The notes below the pieces were generated by a model that saw nothing but the letters and a program-made list of their open reading frames with translations, was not told the origin of the DNA and did not search any database. Source: Corylus avellana (taxonomy: Eukaryota; Streptophyta; Magnoliopsida; Fagales; Betulaceae). Taken from it: a stretch of DNA of 64,000 bases. The stretch lies in assembly GCF_901000735.1 (NCBI RefSeq), contig NC_081542.1, forward strand, positions 13,291,180-13,355,179, written 5' to 3'. Below, piece after piece: positions 45,895 to 57,370 of this stretch. Positions within the stretch are counted from its first letter, which is position 1, and the number at the start of each line of letters is the position of its first letter. A program made the translations under genes and the position numbers.

Positions 45895-47033
45895 CTAATA
45901 CATAGGGGTGAAAATGCAATTTTTATTAACCGCCTTATAATCGCTAACCGCTTTTTAAAAATATATATATTAGGAAAGCTTCTTCTTTCTCTTCGACGCC
46001 TCCTTCTTCTCTTTCAGTTTCACACCAACGCAGCCTCCATCCCCACTCTCCCATGAACTCGAGCACTTCTCTTTCGGTTTCACGCTGACGCAACCTCCAT
46101 CGACACTCTCCCTCGAACTCAAGCATGAATTCGAGATAGTGAGATACCTTGTTTCATTTCTCAAGCACGAATTTTTTTTTTTCTTTAGATTGATCTGTTG
46201 AAAAGGCTTGAAAATATTGGTTTTTTTGGGTCTCCAGTTTTTTGGCTAAAAAAGTTTGATCGATCTGTTTGCAGGCTTGGTTGAAAGCAAGGTGGTTATT
46301 TATATGCTAACCAGGCGGTTAACCGTCTATCGGTTAGCGGAGGCGGTTAGTAAAATTTACTAACCACCTAGGTGGTTGTAGTTAGCAGTTTTAGCCATTA
46401 ACCACTAACCGCAACTAGGGCTGTTAAGAGAGCAAGCCGCTCGCTTGCGAGCTTGGACTCAGCTCGTGCTCGACTCGAATATTAAATGAAGTGTTTCGTG
46501 AACACGAATCCTGGCTTGAATATTAAACGAAGCTAGCTCGGCTCGACTCGTCTAAGCTCGTGAGTAGCTTGTATAAGGCTTGAATAGGTAGTTATTCACA
46601 TGGTTCCTCATATTAATATTAAAAATTGATTTTTTTTTTTTTTTTTTACTAGCATCCTTTTATTATAAAATGATGCATATCATCTCTCTTCAAAACCAAG
46701 TGCCTTACTGTATTGATTAGGATTCCATATTCCGCTAGCTAGACTAAGCAAATGCTCATATGTAAGCTGGCTTCTTGAGCCGTTTAAGAGTACTTGAAGT
46801 TTAAATTTATAATAAAAAAATAAATTAATAAATTAAATATAAGAGCCAGCTCATGAACTGGCTCGGCTCGGCTTGACTTATTATGAACTCAAGCTCGAGC
46901 TCGATTTTTTGGCTCGTCCTTAAGTTCAGCTCGAGTAAAATTTAAACAAGCCGAGCCCAAACAAGGGAAGCTCGCTCAAGCTTGGCTTGTTTACACCCTT
47001 GGCCACAACCGTCTTTTCACCCTTACTAATACA
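45895..47033. mobile_element. hAT-like element with 8-bp target duplication
   Basis: The 8-bp sequence ctaataca occurs directly at 45,895-45,902 and 47,026-47,033. Between them the element begins TAGGGGTGAAAA and ends TTTTCACCCTTA, inverted repeats matching at 11 of 12 positions. An 8-bp duplication and TAGGG-type ends fit the hAT superfamily. Internal sequence is rich in ggcggttag/ctaaccgcc motifs and has no transposase. A second element is nested inside at about 46,416-47,001. Confidence 0.8.
46416..47001. mobile_element. Second hAT-like element nested inside the first
   Basis: Begins TAGGGCTGTTAAGAGAGC and ends gcttgtttacacccttg, imperfect inverted repeats, and is rich in gagctcg/cggctcg motifs. 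Flanks accgcaac and gccacaac match at 6 of 8 positions, as expected for a decayed 8-bp target duplication. Removing it restores a continuous outer element. Confidence 0.6.
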
Positions 47034-47742
47034 TGAGATTTAAGAAAATATCAATTATTACCGTTGGTGATTAACAATTTTTTATGATTAAATGGTTTTC
47101 TAAGGTTTATTTATGTTGGTAAATTTGATTTTTTTAATCTGTAGCGTTATCGCTGTTTGATATTAAAAGTTCCTCAAGTTTTTAACAAAGCTTAGGTTAT
47201 TTCTTTCTACCAAAATAATAGCTCTAAATAAGTTATATTTTTTTCATATAGAGGTGCATTCTATTTTTCCCATAAAAACTAGTGAATAGATTTCTATCAT
47301 ATTTTAATAAATCAGCCGTATGAACTAGTTGAAGTTCTCATACAATGGAGTGCGTGGGTCACCCTCCGGCTACTTCCAGAACTTTCCAACCATTTTCCAT
47401 GGCTGCTTCTAGGTTCGTTATGATATATCCATGGCCTAGCTACAGTAGATCCTCACCTTGCCTCCTACTGATCCTGCTCCCGAATGTTGCGCCACACCGA
47501 GTAGTCGTCATTCCAATTGAAAGATTTTGAAATTTGAAAAAGTTTTTTTCAAAACACGTAATAGTTCAAGAGTCATTTGTAAAGTTTCCCTTAAAATTTA
47601 CTACAGCTCATACCACCCCATCATGTCATATATATATACTGAGATTCATAAAAACCAAACATCCACAATCGTAATAAACTATCCTTAAATCTACCATGAC
47701 AATTTACCTAATTAATGACCTCTTTAAGCATTAGAACCTTAT
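47034..47742. other. Intergenic, nothing firmly recognised
   Basis: AT-rich DNA. A 61-codon open frame at 47,345-47,530 is more GC-rich than its surroundings and may come from a transposon, but has no recognisable motif. Confidence 0.4.
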
Positions 47743-47950
47743 TAATTTCCAATACGAAGACTCCAAAACTTTTATAAAGTTGCATGTTCCATCATACTTT
47801 TCCTCTCTCTCTCATCATCAAGAGAGAAAACTCTTATAGAGATTCTTACAAGTAAGATTATGAAAAGGAAACTCCCAAGAATTTGTTCAAGTGGGGGGAC
47901 AACATGCGAGAGAGAAAAGTTTTCATTTTGCTACGATTATTTGGCATTTT
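47743..47950 (+). repeat. First copy of a dispersed 210-bp direct repeat
   Basis: Matches 54,232-54,452: gaagactccaaaactttta, agttgcatgttccatca, agagattcttacaagtaag, tttgctacgattatttggc. In this copy the similarity stops exactly where the LTR-like sequence TGTAACGCCC begins (47,951). Confidence 0.75.
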
Positions 47951-50179
47951 TGTAACGCCCCCAAAATTAGTCTTGGCTAACTTGGCAGGGTTACTAGCAA
48001 TTGCCTCAGTTAAACCAACTTGTGGCTAAATGAGGAATCGCCCCTCTAAGCATTTCAGAGTAATGCATAGGAAGGTGAAGTACAATTTGAGAGAAACTAT
48101 TTACATTGTCATGATACAAATTAAATCCTCAAATTAAATACATGGAGCAACTAATCAATAGAAAATGGCAAACCTGATAACATTATACAAATCCTTAAGC
48201 AGGGTCTGCAGTGGTAGCCATACCACTCTTGGGTTCTAGTGACAAGCTTCCTAAAAGGGTAATAACAACGTAAGTTTAACGACTTAGTAAGTAAACCTCA
48301 CAATTTGGTATAAATAAACGTTCATGTTTTGGTAAACATTTAAAAGAAGTGTTGTCTTCGTTAATACAACTTGAAAATATCGTTTGGTTTGATAAAAGTT
48401 GGTATACTCCCGGGGGTAAGCGCCTAAGTATTTTAATGCATAAAACTAATGGTTTATAGGTTCTAACTCTCATGTATGATCTACCCAAGATAGTACCCAT
48501 TGTTAGCAGGGTTGACGCTATCCCGAGGGACCTATAAGACAATGTTGGGGCCTCAGCCATTGTACGCTACCGTCCACCACTAGTGGCACGATCGATTTCA
48601 ACCTCGGGTGGCCCACACCACTAATGATGTCTATCCTGTAATGATCAACCATTAGGGAATGGCTGCGCCAGTCACGAAAATCATTGGATTCAAAGCCCAT
48701 ACACACACATCTAACAATAGAATGAAGTCTATATAGTAAGCCCATGACCATTATTCTGCACGTACCCATGTACCATGTCATACAATGAATCTTATCAACT
48801 AGTTATTAAAGCAGTTACCAAGTTATTACAAAAAGTAGACATGCTCATATCATACGCGTGGTCAGTCAACTGGCATATCCTACGTTTTTAAGGAAAGTGT
48901 TCGTGAGTGGTTACTTACCTTGTACGCTGGCTTAGGTCCTCTGGCATCACGAATTCCTACTATCATGAAATACGGCTTATCGTTAGAAGCAGTACTAGAG
49001 AACTCTATGAGGGTTCATCTCACAAAAATGGGTGCTAAGACCTTGTACACATTTATGGGACTAAGGGGCATATGAACCGGCCTCTGGTCGAGCGCTCGTT
49101 CCCTAGGGCGAGCGTTCAGCTAGTGACCTAGGGTTTGGCCATAAGCCCCTAAAATGCATTCTAGGCCCCTATCTAAGCTATGGGTTGGTTCCTACTTTCT
49201 AAGCTCTTAGTAAAACAAGTAAAACACAAGAATCGGAGATGTGTTTAAAAGCCTTTGAAAACATTGTTCATTGTAAGCACCAAAACATATTATAAGTGTT
49301 CTTAATAGCGTCTCTTGAAAAACACCTTTTGAAACAAGTTTTATTAAACAAAGAAATGGTGCAAAGGCTTACCTTAGCACTAAAATGCTTAAAACATTGA
49401 AATGAGAAATCATCACTTCAAGCAAACGTTTAGGCTATTGTAAAAAAAGAAACTTAATAACACAAAAACAAGAAGGTGCAGAGATTACCTCAACAAGTAG
49501 GTCTCTCAACAGTGCTCCTCCCTTCTCCCAAGTCACTCACAAAGCTCACACACTCTCAAATATCAAAGTAGCAGGGTTTTCCCAAGGTTCCAGAGGCTAG
49601 TTTGAGGGCTGAGTCGAATGGGGGAATGTGTATTTATAGGGGAAGAAGCTGAGGGCAAAATGGAAAAATTTCTGAAAAGGGGCGAACACTCGTGTGTACT
49701 ACTCATGCGAGCGCTCGTGTACTATTCATAAATTTTGTCAAGTGATTTCTGAAAAGGTGCGAGTGCTCGTGTGGTCTCCGATCGAGCGCTTATGGACTGT
49801 TCACAATGAGCCAAAAATGCTTTTCAGGCGTGCGTTTCGGGTACTAACCAAGGGTCCAAAACTAGTCAACGAGCGCTTGTGTGTACTATTCATGCGAGCG
49901 CTCGTGTACTGATCACAAAAGGCCAAAAGTGTTCAGAGTACGATTTCACGAGAGTGACATGAGGTTCAAACGAGCGCTCGGTGTGGTCCTCAAAGCTAGC
50001 GCTCGCCCAGTGACGGTATTTTGGGCTTTTGCTTGCTAAAATGCCCTAAAGGCTTGGGCCCACTAAGGAAAGTCAAGCGTTTATTGTTTGGGCTTGTTTA
50101 GAAGACTAACAACTTGTTGAGTAAGCAGTTAAAACTCTTTTTTTTAAAAAAAAAACGATTTAAAAAGTTGAGTATTACA
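47951..50179. mobile_element. LTR-like sequence, TGTAAC...ATTACA
   Basis: A 2.2-kb stretch begins TGTAACGCCCC and ends GTATTACA before the GC-rich block at 50,180. It contains no open reading frame of retrotransposon type and interrupts the 210-bp repeat at its left edge. The ends fit an LTR of a Ty3/gypsy-type element, but no 5-bp target duplication is visible, perhaps because the right side is disturbed by the element at 50,180. The right third (49,080-50,010) carries many GAGCGCTCG-type palindromes. Confidence 0.4.
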
Positions 50180-50590
50180 CCACCCCCTTGGCCATTTGGG
50201 GTGGTCAAAACCACACCCATTTGGCCCCTTGGAGGTGGTTTCGACCACCCTCATTTGGCCCCTTGGGGATGGTCGGCCACCCCCATGGGCCATGGGGGTG
50301 GTACGCCACCCCCAATATGGGCACCCCCAAAATGGCCAAAGGGGTGGTTACTGCCGCCCTCGAATTTTTTTTTTTTTTAAAAAAAAAAAAAATAAAAGTG
50401 TGTGGACAATTTAGTTTTTCCATTATTTCCGTTAAAGAAAACGGAAATGGTTAACGGATGGGCTACAATGAATTTTTTTATTTTTTTATTATTATTATTT
50501 TTTAACTTTGGTTGGGTGCATTGTAAAATTGAAACATTGTAGGTCAAATTGAAAATCATCTCAAACTTTGGGGGTAAAATGTATTTAACC
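50180..50590. mobile_element. Truncated non-autonomous element with GC-rich palindromic core
   Basis: The core 50,180-50,360 is full of ccaccccc/gggggtgg palindromes, as in the element of the RING-gene intron. The right arm ends aactttgggggtaaaatg followed by tatttaaccc. The left arm is missing. Overlapping open frames in this block are a by-product of the palindromic GC-rich sequence. Confidence 0.5.
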
Positions 50591-50971
50591 CTTTTTTTTT
50601 AAATTACGTGTGCTTCTCACATTTTTTTTAATAACTATGAGACACATATCATTTTATTAAATTAGTTTGTATGAATTTGACCAGTTTATTGCCACTAATC
50701 TCACCACTAATAAGATGAGTCTCTCATCGTAGCAATTTGGGCTATGTTTGTTGCCTCAATTGGAGTGCAAATCTTACTTAAATAAACTCACAATTAAACC
50801 CTAAGGTAACACTTGTTTATTGACTTACCCAAAATAATATAAGGTGACATCTATTTATTGAATTACAAAAACACACCTAACTCTTGAAAATTAAATATAA
50901 TAAGACCTACATAATTGTTACAATCCTAAGGATGCGTTTGGGATTGTGATTTAAAAAGCTCTTAATAGAAA

Positions 50972-51034
<63 letters not shown>
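50972..51034. repeat. Compound (AT)n(GT)n microsatellite
   Basis: About ten AT units run directly into about 22 GT units. Confidence 0.95.
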
Positions 51035-51035
<1 letters not shown>

Positions 51036-51422
51036 TTTCTATAAGCATGTTAGGGGTGCTTATTTGAAAAAAAACGTGAATTTAAACTAAAATCACGATT
51101 TCGCATAACAAATATTTGATAAAAAAAATTAACATGTTTTACCAAACGCCTTTACGATTTTAAAAAGTAACGATTTGAAAAACACAATTTTTAAAATCGC
51201 ACTTATTTAAATTGCAATCCTAAATGGACCCTAAGTGTCCCGCATGGCTTAAGTAACATTAACTATGTATCCATAAGCTCCTACATACCCTTCCTTTGCA
51301 AACGAATTTTTAATTGTGAGTTGCACTTAAAATTTGTATTATTTGGTATGACGACTTGCCACCGTATTTAATATAGATAAGTGGAACCGCCAAAAGAGAA
51401 TAGCAACTATATCAGGTAATAT

Positions 51423-51760
51423 TGTAATACCCCGATAAAACACCAATTTTAAAAAGGCTAATTTACTACAAAGCGACTAATATTTTCATAAAACATGGTT
51501 TTATAACCCAAACGCCCAAACCCATTATAAGTAGCCCAACTCCTTGAACCCTTTTAAGCAAAACCTTAAACATCCACTCCCTGACCGAACATATGCTAGG
51601 GGTACCACCCCGAACGTACGCTCTTGACCTAGAGTGCGAGCGTACGCTAGGGGGACCACCACGAGCGTTCGTTGACCAGTCTTTGAGCCAGGGATAATAC
51701 TTAAACATACGTCTGAATCCTTTTATTGTGGTCTATTAGTGAAGAAGAGGCACTTGTTGT
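51423..51760. mobile_element. LTR-like fragment
   Basis: Begins TGTAATACCCCG and contains the phrases gcgagcgtacgct and accacgagcgttcg, the same style of motif as in the LTR-like sequence at 47,951-50,179. No second end was found. Confidence 0.3.
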
Positions 51761-51946
51761 GCACAAATATTGAGTTAAATACTTGTACCATAACCTTGAA
51801 ATTTGACGTTGATAGGGGCGGCTTTAAACTCATGTTGTGGCCAAAAAAAAAAACACACACACACACAAAAAGCAAAAAGTTTGTTTCTGAAATTGAATTT
51901 TTACTGTGCTAAGTTGTTGAATTATTATTGAGATATATTTCTTAAT

Positions 51947-52085
51947 GGAAGATGGACAGAGCAAGAAGCTGAAATCTTGGTACCAGGAGATGTTATTAGT
52001 GTCAAGTTAGGAGATATATCGTCTCTTAGAGGAGCCCGGGTGATGAAGTCTTATCTGGATCCACTGTCAAACAAGAGGAATCTTT
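51947..52085 (+). pseudogene. Fragment of a plasma-membrane H+-ATPase gene
   Basis: Reading from 51,947 the frame gives GRWTEQEAEILVPGDVISVK and LGDI, the highly conserved actuator-domain region of plant P3A proton pumps (AHA family). After a short degenerate LRGA stretch comes PGDEVLSGSTVKQEE, the family motif that normally follows about 35 residues later, so the ADARLLEGDPLKIDQ to TGESLP part has been deleted. No other part of the roughly 950-residue protein is visible within 2 kb on either side. It is a dead fragment, likely moved here by a transposon or left from a lost gene copy. Confidence 0.75.
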
Positions 52086-52386
52086 GTATTTTGAATGTAA
52101 TTATAAGAGGATTTGTATTTTGTAAGGAATTGTAATTTATTGGGAGCAATTGAGATTGTATGTGAGATTGTAGTAGGAGATTGTACTCGAATAAAATTTT
52201 GATTCAAATATACATTATGAGATTGTATGGGATTGTATAGTATTGAATTTGAATTTGTTATCAGGTTTTTTAAATAGGTAAAAAAAAAAAATTAAAACAC
52301 AATTAAAAGGCATATTAAAAAAAATAAAAATAAATGGAATATATTAATTATTGGGGATGTTTGACACTGCAAGCGCCTCCATTTGT

Positions 52387-52459
52387 AAAAGGGGCGCCCA
52401 CGTGGGCAAGCGCCCCTTTTTCTAGAAGGGGTGCTTGGCCACGTGGGCGCCCCCTTTTC
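52387..52459. repeat. Large GC-rich inverted repeat with CACGTG in each arm
   Basis: Arm 52,387-52,421 (aaaaggggcgcccacgtggg...) and arm 52,424-52,459 (...ccacgtgggcgccccctttt) are reverse complements with few mismatches. Each arm is itself partly palindromic around CACGTG. Confidence 0.75.
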
Positions 52460-53508
52460 GACTTTTCCAAAAGGGTGTGCTTGCACAGTGCCAAGCACTC
52501 CCTTTCCAATTTAGCAACGCTTTACCTAAAATGCCTCATTTTGAAGGCATTTTTCACTGAAAGAAGAATTTCTAAATTGAATTTCAGTCGCTATCATTTG
52601 GGATGTGCGTCAAGTGCCGTTATTCAAGCGTTACTAAATCAAATGAGGCTTTTTTTTTTAGCCAAAAACGCCCCAAATGACCATGTCACTAAATGTTTGT
52701 TTATTTTTATTTTTTATTTTTTTAATTTTTTTGTGTGTGTAGGGGCGCTGGTCAAAGCCAAATTTGGAGGCGTTACAAATATTCTTATCACCTCCCTTAT
52801 TTTCTCGCTAGCTTTCCTATGTTAATTTCAATACATTTTTAAATGTTACAAACAAAGATAAAATAAATTATTTTTTAAACTTATTTTTTTCTGAAAAATG
52901 AATTAAATTTTTAAACATATATATATTATTATGTTGGACAAAATAAGAGATCCTATGGCCACCTAATGGAACCAAGAGCTCGAAGCTACATTTGTTCAAA
53001 TTATCATCGGTGAATACCAGAACATCCGCACAATATTTTGCAGTCACTTAAGCGCTGCAAGTTTCCAACACATTACGGCCGCAATGAATTATGTCTTGCC
53101 TAATATATTATGGACCGAAAATGGAGATTTGGCAAACAAGACATTAGATAGCTTGCTCTAATAATTAGACGAATATTAAGCGACCGGATATGTGAATTAC
53201 AAATAGGATATGATCATCTCAATTTGAAATGAAATGGATAATATCTATTTCATAGTCAAGATTCAAAGTTCGTGAATTTAACAGTAAATATGAAGTCAAT
53301 GTTAACATGCGTTTTAAAAAACTTAAATAATGTAAAATCATATACACCGTTAAATGCATAAACTTTAAATCCTGATCATAAAATTGATACTATTCATTTC
53401 ATTTGAATTGGAGAGAATTATCATCCTATAAATTATGCTTCTTTATGAATCCCATAAATATGATTGGAAAACTGGCTTGCACTTGCACCGTAAAAGTTGC
53501 ATGTGGTC

Positions 53509-53890
53509 ATGAAATGGGTAAGATTTGGTTATGATCATGAATGCTGGCTATTTTCCTGTAGACCGCCTCCACTATAATCAGTGACAGCCATTCCCATTTC
53601 TTCTCCTTTTCAATTGGCGTGGTCCTTGTACGTCAAACTCAAGCCCTATAATTCCCCCATCCCCCACCTTTACTTTGTTTTGTTTCTTTTGTTTGTTTTC
53701 TTTTGTTTCCGGTGTGTTGTTTGTGCTGATGTATTTGCTGAGGAAAAAAATACATGCCGGTTGTTTTTTAATGTTCAACTACAACGTAGCTGGGCCAAGA
53801 AATGGGATTCCTTGAGATAATTGAATAGCTTTTAAGGAAAATAATCAATTATCCAGTTGAACGTTTTGATGCTCATATTGAATTTTATGT
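53509..53890 (-). repeat. Relic of the F-box 3' flank
   Basis: 53,509-53,645 is similar to the reverse complement of 10,850-10,970 (gtaagatttggttatgat, tgaatgctggctattttc, cgtggtccttgtacgtcaa). 53,826-53,885 is similar to 41,727-41,785 (cttttaaggaaaat, cattttgatgctcat). The order and orientation are those of minus-strand copies 3 and 4. No F-box exons are found nearby. Confidence 0.65.
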
Positions 53891-54231
53891 TTGTTTCAGC
53901 GTAAAATAATTTAAAAAAAATATTATTTGTATTTTTTAAAAAGTAATAGGTAACTGAAAACATTTTCAATTTGACCAAAAAAGTTCTTTTTTTTTTTTTT
54001 TTTTAACCCAAAAAGCTTACTTAATTTTCATTAAATGTTTTCTTTTCTTAAAACTGTAAACCACGTTTTAAATTTGAAGTTTCACTTTTCAAATCGTCGG
54101 AGTCCGTAAGACCGTCATCAAAACTCAATGGCCTTTTTTATTGTTGTACGAACCAAACGCTTAAAAATATTTTCAAAAATAATATCTTTAAAAATATTTT
54201 TTTTGGACAAAAAAAAAAAATGGACCCTCGT

Positions 54232-54452
54232 TAATTTCCATTATGAAGACTCCAAAACTTTTATAAAGTTGCATGTTCCATCACACTTTTCCCCTCTCTC
54301 TCTCTCTGTCTGTGTCTTTCATCATCAAGGAGTGTTTTATAGAGATTCTTACAAGTAAGATTATGATAAGGAAACACCCAAGAATTTGTTCAAATGCGGG
54401 GACAACATGCAAGCGGGAAAAGTTGTCATTTTGCTACGATTATTTGGCATTT
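54232..54452 (+). repeat. Second copy of the dispersed 210-bp direct repeat
   Basis: Counterpart of 47,743-47,950, here continuing uninterrupted into ctcttcaaccatcaaatcc. It differs by a longer CT tract and single-base changes. No coding content recognised. Confidence 0.75.
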
Positions 54453-54769
54453 CTCTTCAACCATCAAATCCAGCTAGACCCACATTTTTAATTACCCATA
54501 AATAACAAATATTTATTTACCTAATCTGTATTATATAATACATTGTCAACTTTTTTATGTCTGGCTATCTTCTGTACAGCCTAAAAGCAATAAAGGTGGG
54601 AGCATGGTAGTGAAACTACTCTAATACCCCTTTTGGATTTCAATTGCAGGGGTATCAAAGGTTATTGAAGTTTCTTTATTTACCTTTGGCTTTTTTTTTA
54701 TTGGTAATGTTTATTTTTCTTTTCCTAGTTGTGGTGAAAATAGTATTCATGACCTCTCACCCATATAAT

Positions 54770-54780
54770 CACTACAAGAA
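54770..54780. mobile_element. Possible CACTA-type terminus
   Basis: CACTACAAGAA, followed by a ttagcgata phrase, resembles the ends of plant CACTA transposons and their MITEs. A matching inverted end was not found, so this may be chance or a truncated element. Confidence 0.3.
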
Positions 54781-55706
54781 TTTTGTTCTTTAGCGATAAT
54801 TTTTATAGTTCAAAAGTTGTCACTAATGACTTTTAGAGGGCGTTTAATAAGTCGTTTATGTGTCCTTAATTGGTAATTTATTCGGCTAACGATTACGCCT
54901 CATAAAGTATAAGTTACTAATTCGAATCTTTCTTTTTCATTTTTCTCCCTTCGTGCGAACACTAAAAGAAAAGAAAAAAAAAAAGAGCTGTTTATGTTGT
55001 TTTGTTGAGAAAGCTTATCGGCCACAACTTTTATCCATTATTCTTGGCAAATAACGAAAGAGCCTTGGCTAATAAGTAATTTACAAAAAAAAAAAACAAA
55101 AAAAAAACAAAAAAAAAACAAATTTTGAATTTTATATTGAGTAGTTCAACTATTGCTGAATCATGGCTCGTCACTATTGTTAGCAACATATTTCATCAAT
55201 AGTATGCAAATTCACAACGTGATACGCAATTGAACACGAGTTCAAGAAATAGTTTCATTATACTTTGAATTAATTTCATTAAGAAATCAAGCATACTTTA
55301 TGCATTAAGATAATATAAAAGGATTTTATAAATGTATTCAGTAGGATTTTGGTATCTCCTTCCCCACTTTGAATTAAAAAAACAAAGTAGGATTTTGGTA
55401 GAGAAACAAAATTGATGAGATTGGTGCATCACCCCACAGCAAAAGTCCACGGGAGATTTTAATAGCCAAACAATAAAACATGATAATGTCATTCAATTAG
55501 AAAATAAAAATAAAAATAAAACATGATAATGCCTTCAATTTTTCTTCTTTGCTTCCTCATAATACTTGGTCAGCATCAAGATCCACCAACGATAATTCAT
55601 TCATGTAGGGCTAAACATGGGTTCAATCATGTAGTAAACATTTGTTTATCCAAAAAAAAAAAAAAATCTCACATCATTCTTTGTAGAAAAAGTTAAGTTT
55701 TTTTTT

Positions 55707-56343
55707 AGATAAATGCATTCTTAGTCCCTGTAGTTTGGAGTTTTGACAAATAGCTCATTGAATTTTAAAAAGTGATTAATCACTCTCTATGATAAGGAAA
55801 AAAAAAATTACGTGGCTTTAGGGACGGAGCTAGAAATTATTATGGGCAAGGGCTAAGGGCCAAAAAATTCTGTTGCTAGGGGCTAGTACCTTATAATATT
55901 TTTTTTACCTTAAAAATTTTTTATTCTTAAGAATTGAGGGGGAGCTATGGCCTATGACAATCCCTCTCTCCCTGCACGCCATGACTATTAGGGGTGGCCA
56001 AACCACTCCAATGAGCATAGGGGTGGTTCAGCCACCCCTATATATATGCTCAAAGGTGGTGGCCAAGCCACCCCAGGCCCGTGTGATGATTCAACCACCT
56101 CCATTTAGCATATTAATGAATTTTATCAACTTTTTCTATTTGCAATTACTATTTATTTAATTTTTTTTTACATGTTCATAGAAGGAGAGGGAAAGTGAGG
56201 AGAATGATTCAAACTAGTAACCTCCACTTTATGAGGCTTGATCTCCAACCGAAAGAGCTACTATTTGAGAACAATCACTTTTTAAAACTCATTGAACTAT
56301 TTGTCAAAACTCCAAACCACGGGGAGCAAAAATACATTTATCT
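55707..56343. mobile_element. MITE-like element with about 70-bp TIRs and GC-rich core
   Basis: The left end starts agataaatgcattc and continues gtagtttggagttttgac and ttttaaaaagtgatt. The right end is the reverse complement with few mismatches (aatcactttttaaaactc, gtcaaaactccaaacca, atacatttatct). The core at 55,985-56,105 contains ggggtggccaaacc and ccaagccacccc palindromes. No transposase; no clear target duplication. Confidence 0.75.
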
Positions 56344-56987
56344 CATTTTTCTTTACTATACGTGTTGAAACATATCTAAATTTAATTAAAACATTAATTA
56401 GAATGGAAATTTGTTCCTGTATATAGTCTAATTTAATCATTAATCTTCTTAACCAAGAGAGAGAGAGAGAGATTAGTTATTTTGTTTCACAGGACAACAA
56501 AAAAGAATCCGGTTCTATCCAATAATTTTCAAATTCAAATTTGAAAAGATTTTAAAAATAAAATCCCATGCTTCTCTCCTAGCCCTAAATTGAAACTTTC
56601 CATATCCAACGAGAAATGCTAGGCTTGCCAAAAAAGTTTTTACAAAGTGACGTGGCACAATATGATTGAGTTTATCAAAATTTGGATTTATCTCATTTCT
56701 AATCATTTTGTATCACATCACTTTATAAAAGTTTTTCTGTAAGCGTAGCATTCTTCATATCCAATACTATGAATTTGAAAAGGCATATGAAGTTATGATC
56801 TTACCTTTTTCTTAGCCTACTAGTTAGATCCATTTTGCAAAATAGTTTTTCACTAGTGTTTTTTACTCACAAGTAGAATTGTATAATACCTTTCCAATAA
56901 AAGAAAGATTTTATTAAATCACTTCTCTAAAAAATAAAAAAAAATTAGGTCGATAAGAAAGAGTGAATCTTATTTATTAAATTAAGC

Positions 56988-57370
56988 AAAAACTACGTTT
57001 ATTCCCTCTAACTACCATCATTTTTGCAATGCACACAACGTTTCATTTTTTACAATGTTCTCTCCAATCTTCCATTGGAATTTCGATGTTTACCTTGCAC
57101 GTCCAAAATGATAAAAATACTCTAAGATAGGAAATATATATTTGAAAAAATTGAAAATTTTTCAAAAAATCAAAATGGGAAAATGCATAAATTTAGGGGA
57201 AAAAAAAATCTGAAAAAGTTAAGAATTTTTTGCTTTTTCGTTTTTTAATTATTCTATCTGAAGGTAATGTTGTCATTTCGAGCATGGATACGAGACATTG
57301 CAACCTAAATGGTAGGTTGTGGAGGACATTACAAACAGAGTGATAGCTAGATAGAGTAAATGTAGTTTTT
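56988..57370. mobile_element. MITE-like element with about 27-bp TIRs
   Basis: The left end aaaaactacgtttattccc and right end gagtaaatgtagttttt are inverted and similar, and inner parts (tgcaatgcacacaac against attgcaacctaaatggt) are loosely paired. An AT-rich target duplication is possible but not exact. Confidence 0.55.

Noticed and set aside
50114..50454. Overlapping open frames on both strands
   Set aside because: Same cause as above, from the palindromic core at 50,180-50,360.
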